DNA of 52,755 nt from CAZJHX01 sp964545715 (GTDB lineage Bacteria > Myxococcota_A > UBA9042 > GCA-2863065): assembly GCA_964545715.1 (NCBI GenBank), contig CAZJHX010000071.1, positions 1 to 52,755 on the forward strand, given 5' to 3'. Below are positions 18,101-24,179 of the stretch, piece after piece. A model generated the notes under the pieces. It saw only the letters and a list, made by a program, of their open reading frames with translations, made no database searches and was not told where the DNA came from. The translations under genes and the position numbers were made by a program. Positions within the stretch are counted from its first letter, which is position 1. Every line of letters starts with the position of its first letter.

Positions 18101-19124
18101 CCACGGAGCAGCCGTCGACACCCAGGCACGTTGCCGTCTGGCATTGGCCGGCGCTGCACGGGCCGTCAATAGTCTGATCGTCGCAGTCGTTGTCTATGCC
18201 GTCGCAGATCTCCTCCGTCGGGGTCGGAGCATCGCAGTCTGTCAGGCCCTGCAGGGTGCACACGCGCTTGCCGGTACACTTCCCGGAGTCGCTGCTGACC
18301 ACGCACGCCGTGAAGAGCCCTGCCGCGGCCGACAGGGTGGAGCATGTGCACGGGTCGCTTTTCGCCTTGCATTGGCCCGAGCCGCAGATGAACCCTTCGG
18401 GACAGCTGCCGGTGTCGCAGGGCAATCCGCAAAAGCTGCCGGCGGCCCCGTACGACACGCACTCTGCCGTGTCGGCGCCCGGTCCGGCCACGTCTGTGCA
18501 GTCGGCGTTCGTCGAGCACGGCTGGCACAGCTTCTCGGTGGCGGGCAGACACGTGGGCTCGCCCTCCGCGCCGATTATCAAGCACGCCAGTCCATCACCG
18601 CAGTCGGCGCTGGTCGTGCACGGGCAGTCCTCAACACACTCTGCCGTGTCGGCGAGGTCTTCAGGAGGCTGTGCGAGATCAGGTATGTCTTCGACCACGT
18701 CGGGCGTGTCCGGCGGGTCGTCTCCCTCATCGGGCTTGTCCGCGTCAGGCGGGCCCTCGCCCTCATCGACGGGCGGTTGGCCCTGGTCCTCGATAATGTC
18801 CGGGGGTGGCGCGCCCTCGTCGGCCACCACAGCCGCGTCCGGGAAGTCGGGCACGTCCGGTACGTCCGGTACGTCCGGTACGTCGGGTACGTCCGGTACA
18901 TCCAGGGGCGGCGCGGTCACCTCTGCATCGGCTGTGGACTCGACGTCCTCCTCCGGCTCTTTGCACACGCGGACGCCGCTATCCGACGACACGCACCGCC
19001 AGCCGTCGAGGCACTCCTCATCCCCCTTGCACGCATAGACCGCCTCGGTTGGGTCCAGATCACCGAAGCAGCCGCTGACCAGGCCTGTGAGCGCCGCCGC
19101 CAGCCATGGGCCATAGCGGATCAG
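15189..19124 (-). CDS. Giant lipoprotein with two LamG and two FGE-fold domains
   Basis: 1311 residues if started at CTG 19124. That codon overlaps the upstream TGA (CTGA, 19121-19124), has GGAGG six bases before it, and yields a textbook lipoprotein signal ending VSGC (Cys19). The other option, GTG at 19169, has no ribosome binding site and adds 15 charged residues. Order of parts: (VPD)n spacer at 74-95; acidic Pro-rich stretch to 160; Cys-rich module 163-380 with EICDGIDNDC; LamG-like jellyroll about 375-575; FGE-fold domain 593-845 (AGKRLCTESEWEHAAKG, NMAGNVREW); second LamG about 850-1050; second FGE domain 1070-1308 (PTEARWERAAKG, DLAGNVAEW). Both FGE copies lack the catalytic cysteines. 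LamG domains commonly bind glycans, so a carbohydrate-binding surface protein is likely. Its stop overlaps the start of the next giant lipoprotein gene. Confidence 0.85.
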   Translation of the reverse strand: MIRYGPWLAAALTGLVSGCFGDLDPTEAVYACKGDEECLDGWRCVSSDSGVRVCKEPEEDVESTADAEVTAPPLDVPDVPDVPDVPDVPDVPDFPDAAVVADEGAPPPDIIEDQGQPPVDEGEGPPDADKPDEGDDPPDTPDVVEDIPDLAQPPEDLADTAECVEDCPCTTSADCGDGLACLIIGAEGEPTCLPATEKLCQPCSTNADCTDVAGPGADTAECVSYGAAGSFCGLPCDTGSCPEGFICGSGQCKAKSDPCTCSTLSAAAGLFTACVVSSDSGKCTGKRVCTLQGLTDCDAPTPTEEICDGIDNDCDDQTIDGPCSAGQCQTATCLGVDGCSVDNKNNGLACDDGSEDTDADQCLDGVCVGTPLGPCAKAALCLDFDEHPTPADYTTFTDASVPASDGHGTGVLRVDGKIGRAVRFDGDDRIDFVDSSAGAFDASFTVAMWARLPTQPASSGLQVLARYGAVGQPAVWSVEVWPLLNVVRACRAGDCTTIDVDTVAGRWVHLAAVYDEDAATLSLFVDGDIAAPGSSKTPLPSGEDPMVLTIGAGAGEPIADALHGEIDELRLTAEALPPAKLGAGPAPTLTDDDMSLVRAGSFPQGAAEGDCVPADGAPCKAELPAREVVLSAYAIDRHEVSIGTYQAFLDAQDPPDPALQPATGGACTIDKAASGSALPVNCLSYVAAATFCRTAGKRLCTESEWEHAAKGLLQRTWPWSDLSDEPTTSLANYEDTFGEATPVGVGEYAEGQSAVGALNMAGNVREWVRDWYSVDYYGSPYAADGPQRDPHGACDPGLATCEVSNGLRSVRGGGYNDALEDLRTARRFGENPTATDPRVGFRCCRARETVAHYEFEQTEILDTSGYGHHGVAKPGLSVIDGKRGADDPDAGVAAGLAGFDKSSVLITGGPALHGLTQLTIEAWVRPAATGLGTIAMARGQDAVHWSLAVVDGSPAVLAVEVLGVTLEAEITLTEDRWAHVAATFDGAVARLYHNGQELLETETFGPQVVSGGPVIRLGCAVADDGDQCVPASGWTGALDDVRVSNFARTAAQLRAFPTQACDFTQVGSDGAEMCRIPAGSYRMGHPDKAAPDEQQPDHRVPLTAFYIDRREVTHGRFAAFVKASGADWAPSKLAAKCDQVDYLAGWSGDSPPPSIEALPVTHLCWSAAAAYCAWAGKVLPTEARWERAAKGLMHRTFPWGEDAPSQSLANIEPDLEARQPGAYPAGTSPYGVLDLAGNVAEWAQDYYDPGWYSKEALATSVDPVNDVPSTRSVRGAAWSPKSEEKLWTTWRDGISQSANDPTVGFRCAWPP
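18855..18899 (-). repeat. Nine-bp tandem repeat encoding (Val-Pro-Asp)n
   Basis: Five consecutive copies of GTCCGGTAC on the plus strand (one copy has GTCGGGTAC), with a further degenerate copy just to the left. On the coding strand they encode the VPD spacer of the giant LamG/FGE lipoprotein. Because the unit is 9 bp, slippage would lengthen or shorten the spacer without a frameshift. Confidence 0.95.
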
Positions 19125-20281
19125 AAGCGGCCTCCAGCAGCGATGCCGCCTTGCCACGGCGCGACCCACACGGCCGGTGTCGCGGCATCGTCACCGGGCG
19201 TGCCGCGCGTCGCCAACCACCAGGCGAGGCCGCTCACAGCCGCTGCTCCGCCGACGCTGACTAGAGAGATGCCTGCATACCAGCGGCCGCGCGCATCCTC
19301 CCAGTCGTCGGGGTGATCCCGCTGGCTGACGCCGGTGATCACGTCGCCGGAGGTCTCTGGAGACCGCACGGCCTCGGCGGACACCATCAGCGCCACGCCG
19401 GCCGCCAGGCTCGCGCCGCCCAGGCCGGCCACGACCCACGGCCAGGCCCCGGGGCTCGACGGCGGGTCCGCCCGCAAAACGCCGCCGTCGGCAACCTTGA
19501 ACGGCGTCTTAGCCGGCGCGCCGATCGCGACACTCCCGCCCGGCAACACGCTCACTAGTGTGGTCTTGGTCTCGCCTGCCGCGTTCGTGACGCGGATCTC
19601 GTGGCGTCCGGCATCGACCTCGACGCGACGCAGCGTGGTCAGGTCTACCAGCAGCACGTGGCCGTTGAGCGCCAGTGTTTTGGCGTCCGCCTGTGGCGAC
19701 CAAGTCAGCGTCCCGTGCTCGGCCGCCGCATCAGCCAGAGGCCACGTCGTGCGTACGCCCGTCGGCAACGAGCGCCGCACGCACCGCACACGTGCCCCCG
19801 CCGCTTTGATCACGCACAGCTGGTGCTCGCCCGCTTCGAGATCGGTGTCGACCGACGCGTCCGCCAACAAACGCCCGTCCACTTGCAGCAGCGGAGCATT
19901 CGCCGGATCCGCGGCGCGCAGCACCGCGACGGTCGCCTTGTCGCGCAGCTCAGCGCCCTGCTGCTCGGCCAGCCGCCTGAGATCTGCGTCCACATCCGGC
20001 ATGGCCGTCACGCGCAGGAAACTGCGTCGCGCGTTAGCAAATTGCCCCAGCAGCTGCTGAACGCGGGCCAGGTTGTAGACGTAAACAGCGCGCTGGTCGT
20101 GCTTGAGCGCCTCTTCCAGCCAGCGTCGGGCTTCCTGATAGTCGTGCTTTTCGAATGCCTGCCGGGCGCGCAGATAAGCGGCCTCTGCCGCGGTTGGCGG
20201 TGTCTGTGCCGTGGCCGGTGCGCTCTGCGCCAAAACCGCAAGCGTGAGCGCCACAGCCAGCGCTGGGAACCATCTCTGCAT
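19121..20281 (-). CDS. Exported TPR protein with PEGA-like region and two membrane helices
   Basis: 386 residues. A signal peptide (1-25, ending ATA) is followed by TPR-like helices, seen in ARQAFEKHDYQEARRWLEEA and YNLARVQQLLGQFANARRSF. Then comes a beta-rich middle (about 115-270) with PEGA-like phrases such as LEAGEHQLCV and VDAGRHEIRV. Two hydrophobic helices near residues 280-300 and 335-355 flank a charged loop. This TPR/PEGA/paired-helix layout is common in Myxococcota and is often found beside surface or kinase systems, but no biochemical role is established here. The stop overlaps the proposed CTG start of the giant lipoprotein gene downstream, so the two may be made together, perhaps as an assembly or anchoring factor. 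Confidence 0.8.
   Translation of the reverse strand: MQRWFPALAVALTLAVLAQSAPATAQTPPTAAEAAYLRARQAFEKHDYQEARRWLEEALKHDQRAVYVYNLARVQQLLGQFANARRSFLRVTAMPDVDADLRRLAEQQGAELRDKATVAVLRAADPANAPLLQVDGRLLADASVDTDLEAGEHQLCVIKAAGARVRCVRRSLPTGVRTTWPLADAAAEHGTLTWSPQADAKTLALNGHVLLVDLTTLRRVEVDAGRHEIRVTNAAGETKTTLVSVLPGGSVAIGAPAKTPFKVADGGVLRADPPSSPGAWPWVVAGLGGASLAAGVALMVSAEAVRSPETSGDVITGVSQRDHPDDWEDARGRWYAGISLVSVGGAAAVSGLAWWLATRGTPGDDAATPAVWVAPWQGGIAAGGRF
19131..19135 (-). promoter_or_regulatory. Shine-Dalgarno deciding a CTG start
   Basis: GGAGG on the minus strand lies exactly six bases before CTG 19124 and inside the end of the upstream gene. No comparable sequence precedes the GTG at 19169. This supports a rare CTG start for the LamG/FGE lipoprotein, coupled to termination of the upstream gene. 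Confidence 0.6.
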
Positions 20282-20322
20282 CGGAGCCCGGTGAGAGTAT
20301 CACGGCTCACATTGGAAGACCC

Positions 20323-20685
20323 TCAGGGGCGGGTGCTCCACTGCGCCAGCTTGCCGTCCTCGAAGCGCACGGCGGTGGGTGTCCGCCTCCCTACACCCGG
20401 TGCGAAAGTCCAGACCTCCACCGGCGGACCAGGGGCGTCCGTCGAGCGCTGTACTGTGATCGGCCGGCCGAGCGCATCGGCCACCATCTCGCAGCTCATG
20501 CCGACGCGCACCTGGCCGTGAAAGACAAGATCCGCCATGCCGCCGGGTCCATATTTAGCGTGCAGATCAGCCCGCCGTGCTTTTCCGGCGCTGTCCAGCC
20601 TCAGGTCTGCACCCACGGCATCGGCAGCCGGACACACCAGCGCGAAGGCGACGACAAGCGCCGCAACAACCACCAACAATGTCAT
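20323..20685 (-). CDS. Small exported BamE/SmpA-like protein
   Basis: 120 residues from ATG 20685, preceded by a G-rich ribosome binding site (GGGGGGAAACC). The in-frame GTG-type extension upstream to 20718 would place extra residues before the signal peptide. After the signal (about 1-22) the mature part contains GQVRVGMSCEMVADALGRPI and, further on, VEVWTFAPGVGR and FEDGKLAQW. Glycine-Met, an amphipathic helix ending ALGxP, then a beta hairpin with a W-Y/F pair is the layout of small BamE/SmpA-fold outer-membrane proteins. The call is by pattern only. It may be the first gene of the leftward operon (41-bp gap to the TPR gene). Confidence 0.7.
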   Translation of the reverse strand: MTLLVVVAALVVAFALVCPAADAVGADLRLDSAGKARRADLHAKYGPGGMADLVFHGQVRVGMSCEMVADALGRPITVQRSTDAPGPPVEVWTFAPGVGRRTPTAVRFEDGKLAQWSTRP

Positions 20686-20805
20686 TGGTTTCCCCCCCGG
20701 GTAACCTGGCCCTCCCACCCGAAAGAGCCATACGCCTATTTAATACCGTACGACGAAAAATGTACAGCTAAAAGTGGAGAAAGTGGCCGGGGAAACCACC
20801 AGAGA
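20686..20805 (-). promoter_or_regulatory. AT-rich gap, probable promoter of leftward operon
   Basis: This 120-bp gap lies between the pseudouridine synthase stop and the BamE-like start. It is unusually AT-rich for the window, with TATTTAATA and a GAAAAATGTA stretch around 20737-20763. On the minus strand TATTAAAT could be a -10 element; no convincing -35 is visible. It is the only sizeable gap upstream of the 20685-to-7719 gene run, so a promoter is expected here. Confidence 0.4.
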
Positions 20806-21411
20806 TCAGACGGGCCACCACCGCGGTTGGGGGCACGTGAACGTGCAGCGCTCTGAGCGCGTGGGGTGATCGAACGCAAGACGATACGCGTACAGCGCGA
20901 TTGCCTTGTTCGGCAGCGGCGCGCGGGCCCCATAGCGTAGGTCGCCCACGATCGGGCAGCGCGCCATCGAGAGCTGGCGCCGGATCTGATGCTTGCGTCC
21001 CGTCAGCGGCCGCACCTCCAGCAGCGACCGGCCGTTGGCCGTCTCCAGCAGCGTGTAGTCCAGCTCGCAGCGTTTGCCGTCCAGCGTGTCCACGAGGCGC
21101 GCCTGCGGCTGCGGGCGGCCGTGCACCAGCGCCCGGTAGACCTTCTCGACCGTCCGCTTTCGGAGCTGGTCGGATAAGCGCGACGCCGCCTTGGATGTGC
21201 GGGCGAACACCATGACACCCTCGACGGGCCGGTCCAGGCGATGGACCAGCCCGCAGAAGACGTTGCCGGGTTTGTCGTACTCTCTCTTGATCCACGCGCG
21301 CGCCTGCTCAAGCGCGCATGGGTCGCCGGTGACGTCACCCTGGCTGAGCAGCCCAGCCGGTTTGATGACGACCAGCACGTGATTATCGGCGTGTATGACC
21401 TCGAGCGTCAT
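20806..21411 (-). CDS. RluA-family pseudouridine synthase
   Basis: 201 residues, covering only the catalytic domain; no S4 domain. The signature is CGLVHRLDRPVEGVMVFAR, with the catalytic Asp in HRLDRP, followed by LRKRTVEKVYRALVHG and RPLTGRKHQIRRQL (motif III region). The family converts uridine to pseudouridine in rRNA or tRNA in the cytoplasm; the site cannot be read from sequence. The HRLDRP-V-EG variant and small size resemble TruC/RluC-like short members. It diverges from the DUF1444-like gene across 81 bp that contain an imperfect dyad GGCTA-ACT-TAGCC (21431-21443), a possible operator. Confidence 0.92.
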   Translation of the reverse strand: MTLEVIHADNHVLVVIKPAGLLSQGDVTGDPCALEQARAWIKREYDKPGNVFCGLVHRLDRPVEGVMVFARTSKAASRLSDQLRKRTVEKVYRALVHGRPQPQARLVDTLDGKRCELDYTLLETANGRSLLEVRPLTGRKHQIRRQLSMARCPIVGDLRYGARAPLPNKAIALYAYRLAFDHPTRSERCTFTCPQPRWWPV

Positions 21412-21492
21412 AGGGTCGGCTTTACCTCTCGGCTAACTTAGCCCAGAATCCGACTTTGAACGAGCCGTCCACGGAAGGAGTCATCGGCCCGC

Positions 21493-22791
21493 GTGAGCTA
21501 TAATATCTCCAAGCTGAAGCGGTCGCTGGCGCCCCGCGTTCGTGATCGGCTGGTCGAGCTGCTCCCGGGCGCCGAGGTTGCGCTGGATGGCGACCGCATC
21601 GCCATCCGCATGGAGGGGTTGGACGGGTCGATCGACGCGCTGGCGGTGGCCGAGGCGTGCGTGCGCGAGGACCGCTCGATGTGGGGCCCGATCGCCGGCA
21701 GCTTCTGCAACCTGGTGAAGTCCCGTGTCGACGCGCATTTCCTGCCCAGCTTTGATGATCAAGAGGTGCTCAGTCGCGTCTTTCCCACCGTCCAACCCGA
21801 CCTTCCGGAGCAGGATAAGCTGGTCCGCGGGGCCACGCCCGTTCCCGATCTGATCGTCGCGTCGCAGCCCTGGCTGGACGGCCTGCGCGTCGAGTTTGAC
21901 TATGCCGACGTGGAGGCCGGGCGCCGGGTGTTCAAGCGTGACCTGGCCGGGCTCGGAATCGACGCCGCGACCGTCGCCGAGCAGGCGATCAAGAACATGA
22001 AGGCGGTCATTCCCAACCTGACCCTCGCCCCGCTCGACGAGGCCGTGATGGGCGGGCGGGTGCTAACGGTGCAGGAAGAGGGTCTCGCGCCCGCCATGCT
22101 TCGGGCGCCCGACGGCCACACCGCGATGATCGAGGCCATGCAGGAGGCGAGCGGCGGCATCGTCAAGAAGCTGCTCGCGTGCGCACCGCGGTCCGACATG
22201 GTCACGTTCTGCGATATCCGCGATCGCTCGGCCGCGTCCTTCATGGTCAGTCGCGCATGGGAGCTGCACGAGACGCCCGCAGAGGGCTGTGTCCCGCTGA
22301 GCCCGCGCCTGTTTACCATCGCCGGCGCCGGCAATGTCCGGTACCTGGACGTGGGCATCGGCGACGATCGCGTGGCCGACTGGACGCGGCACACCCTGGC
22401 CGAGGCGTCGTTTCGGGTGCCGGAGGGCTGGCTGGTCTCGGAGCAGGGCGACCGCTGGGTCATCTGGATGGGCGATGAGGGTCCGCGCGTCCGCGTGCGC
22501 ATCGTCGAGGCCGGCGGCGGCTCAGCCCACGCGGCGAGTCAGCTGGCCGCCAAGGTCAGGGCAAAACACGCGATCGGCGTGGACGTCGGCTACGGCTTCT
22601 TCAACGGCCTGCCGTGGGCCTGGGTCGACACCGGCATGCACGACGGCTTCTCCACGGCCAGCATGTTCGCCGTGCTTCCCACGCGCATCGTGATTTTACA
22701 GACCGAGGTGCCCGAGAATACGCCTCAGGGCAACGCCGTGGCGCTGCAGAAGATCATGGCGACGATTCAACCCGCGCCCGCAGCAGGCTGA
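21493..22791 (+). CDS. DUF1444 (YtpQ)-like cytoplasmic protein
   Basis: 432 residues, no signal peptide or membrane helix. Residues 1-245 resemble the DUF1444/YtpQ family: an early VRDRLVELLPGAEVALDGD, a middle part with EEGLAPAMLR, and CAPRSDMVTFCDIRD, which matches the PHxDVLIFADI block of the family. The last 170 residues (SFRVPEGWLVSEQGDRWVIW to the end) look like a separate alpha/beta module of the PsbP/DcrB kind. The function of DUF1444 is not known. The GTG start at 21493 lies 12 bp after a strong GGAAGGAG, which is long spacing, so the start is uncertain by a few codons. The 3' end overlaps the convergent LOG-like gene by 38 bp. Confidence 0.7.
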   Translation: MSYNISKLKRSLAPRVRDRLVELLPGAEVALDGDRIAIRMEGLDGSIDALAVAEACVREDRSMWGPIAGSFCNLVKSRVDAHFLPSFDDQEVLSRVFPTVQPDLPEQDKLVRGATPVPDLIVASQPWLDGLRVEFDYADVEAGRRVFKRDLAGLGIDAATVAEQAIKNMKAVIPNLTLAPLDEAVMGGRVLTVQEEGLAPAMLRAPDGHTAMIEAMQEASGGIVKKLLACAPRSDMVTFCDIRDRSAASFMVSRAWELHETPAEGCVPLSPRLFTIAGAGNVRYLDVGIGDDRVADWTRHTLAEASFRVPEGWLVSEQGDRWVIWMGDEGPRVRVRIVEAGGGSAHAASQLAAKVRAKHAIGVDVGYGFFNGLPWAWVDTGMHDGFSTASMFAVLPTRIVILQTEVPENTPQGNAVALQKIMATIQPAPAAG

Positions 22792-23278
22792 CCGCCTCTT
22801 CTGCGGTGTCCGCCGCCATCACCACATCGTCCCGTCGCCCGTCGATAGCCCGTCCGGCGAGCTCCGCGCTCCAGCCGCCGATGCTGAGCCCGACGATGGG
22901 CCGCCCCAGCATCCAGGCGTAGGCCAGCTCGCTGAGGGTGCCGGCGCCGCCGCCGATGGCGATGACCCCTTCCCCGTGAGCGCACAGGGTGTTGCGCACC
23001 TCGCCCAGGCCGGTCGCGAGCGCCACGTCGATGTAAGGATTAGCGGCAGCCGGGTCGTGCCCGGGGAGCACCGCTACCGTATCGCCGCTGCGGTAGTTGG
23101 TCGAGCGGCGCGCGCCCCGGCAGGCCGCCTCCATCACGCCGCCCAGCCCACCGCTGAGCACCCGATAGCCGGCGTCGACAAGGCACTGGCCAACGTCCTC
23201 CGCCAGACGAAAGTGGGCGGAGTCGGGCGGGATGTCGCCGTTGCCGATAACCGCGATAAGCGGGCGTCGTTGACTGAT
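22754..23278 (-). CDS. LOG/TIGR00725-like nucleotide-binding Rossmann protein
   Basis: About 174 residues. The fold signature is complete only if translation starts well upstream of the first ordinary start codon (GTG at 23161). The reading begins PLIAVIGNGD, continues to YRVLSGGLGGVMEAACRGAR, and has GVIAIGGGAGTLSELAYAW, the PGGxGTxxE-type loop of the lysine-decarboxylase-like/LOG superfamily. No ATG, GTG or TTG occurs in frame between the upstream TGA and 23161. AGGGG at 23289-23285 stands six bases before an ATC (23278) and three before an ATT (23281), so one of these is the likely start, unless the assembly has an error here. TIGR00725-type proteins are about this length. Their role (molybdopterin carrier or nucleotide hydrolase) is unsettled. 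It diverges from the Hsp33 gene. Confidence 0.75.
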   Translation of the reverse strand: MSQRRPLIAVIGNGDIPPDSAHFRLAEDVGQCLVDAGYRVLSGGLGGVMEAACRGARRSTNYRSGDTVAVLPGHDPAAANPYIDVALATGLGEVRNTLCAHGEGVIAIGGGAGTLSELAYAWMLGRPIVGLSIGGWSAELAGRAIDGRRDDVVMAADTAEEAVSLLRARVESSP

Positions 23279-23312
23279 AATAAGCCCCTGCCTGTTGTGT
23301 AAAGGTCACTTC

Positions 23313-24179
23313 TTGACGACCCGCGGCCGACGCGACACCCTCCTACACGTGATCGACCGAATCAAGCGCTGGATGACCGCGGAGGGGACGTTTCGGATCC
23401 TGGCGACCCGCAGCACGGACGCCATCGCGGAGGCCGTGCGCTTCGCCGAGTGCAGTCCGGCTGTGGCGGACGTCTATGGCCGGCTGCTGACCGGCACGTC
23501 ATTGCTTCAACTGGCACAGTCCCCCATCGATCGCGTTCAGTGCGCCGTCGAGCACAGCGGCTCAGCGGGTACGCTGCTGGCGGACGTCTGGCCTGGGCCC
23601 TGCATGCGCGGTCGCATCGAAAACGCCGAGGCGACAGCGGCGCCCGTTCTGGGCGACGACATGCTCATTCGCGTGACGCGCCAGCCCGCGCGCGGCGGCG
23701 CCCAATACGAGAGTCATGTGCCGGCGACCGACGGGCACATCGCCAACGCGCTGCAACAGTATGTCTTGGAGTCGGAGCAGGTGCTGACCCTGTTTGCGCT
23801 GGTTACGGTACAGGACGACACGGGTGAGCTGCTGCGCGCAGGAGGGATGATCGTGCAGGCGCTGCCGGGGGCGACTCGCGAGCACCTGGCGCAGATCACC
23901 GCGTGCCTGGAGAAGGCGCCGTGGGACGACCTCGTTCGCGCGGGCGATGATCCTATCGACGCCGCGGAGGCGCTCTTCAACGAGATCCGCCCGCATCACG
24001 TCGGCGATGATCCCATCACCTACCGCTGTCGCTGCTCGCGCGAGCGCGCCGTCAATGCGGTCACGCTGCTATCAGAAGAAGAGCTGAAGGGCCTGCACGC
24101 CGGCGGCGCCGAGACCGTGGTCTGCGAGTTCTGCCGGACGTCGTACGAAGTGACGGCCGCCGACCTGGAAACCCATTGA
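23313..24179 (+). CDS. hslO: Hsp33-family redox-regulated chaperone
   Basis: 288 residues from TTG 23313, which has AAAGG at 23301-23305, seven bases upstream; TTG at 23295 and GTG at 23349 are alternatives. The N-terminal substrate-binding domain starts IDRIKRWMTAEGTFRILA. The C-terminal redox switch shows CRCSRERA (CxC) and, later, CEFCRTSYEV (CxxC), the four zinc ligands. Family members are cytoplasmic holdases switched on when oxidation releases the zinc. The sequence is more diverged than usual in the N-terminal half (for example ECSPAVADVYGRLLTGTSLL), but the switch is intact. The stop overlaps the TTG start of the next gene (TTGA), so chaperone and endopeptidase are coupled. Confidence 0.9.
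   Translation: MTTRGRRDTLLHVIDRIKRWMTAEGTFRILATRSTDAIAEAVRFAECSPAVADVYGRLLTGTSLLQLAQSPIDRVQCAVEHSGSAGTLLADVWPGPCMRGRIENAEATAAPVLGDDMLIRVTRQPARGGAQYESHVPATDGHIANALQQYVLESEQVLTLFALVTVQDDTGELLRAGGMIVQALPGATREHLAQITACLEKAPWDDLVRAGDDPIDAAEALFNEIRPHHVGDDPITYRCRCSRERAVNAVTLLSEEELKGLHAGGAETVVCEFCRTSYEVTAADLETH

Noticed and set aside
18846..18899. Short tandem repeat considered as a CRISPR or regulatory iteron
   Set aside because: Units are 9 bp without spacers and lie in frame within a lipoprotein spacer.
15543..19316. Two plus-strand open frames of 660 and 572 codons opposite the LamG/FGE lipoprotein
   Set aside because: Their translations are His/Arg/Gln-rich without motifs, while the minus strand shows two LamG and two FGE domains in order.
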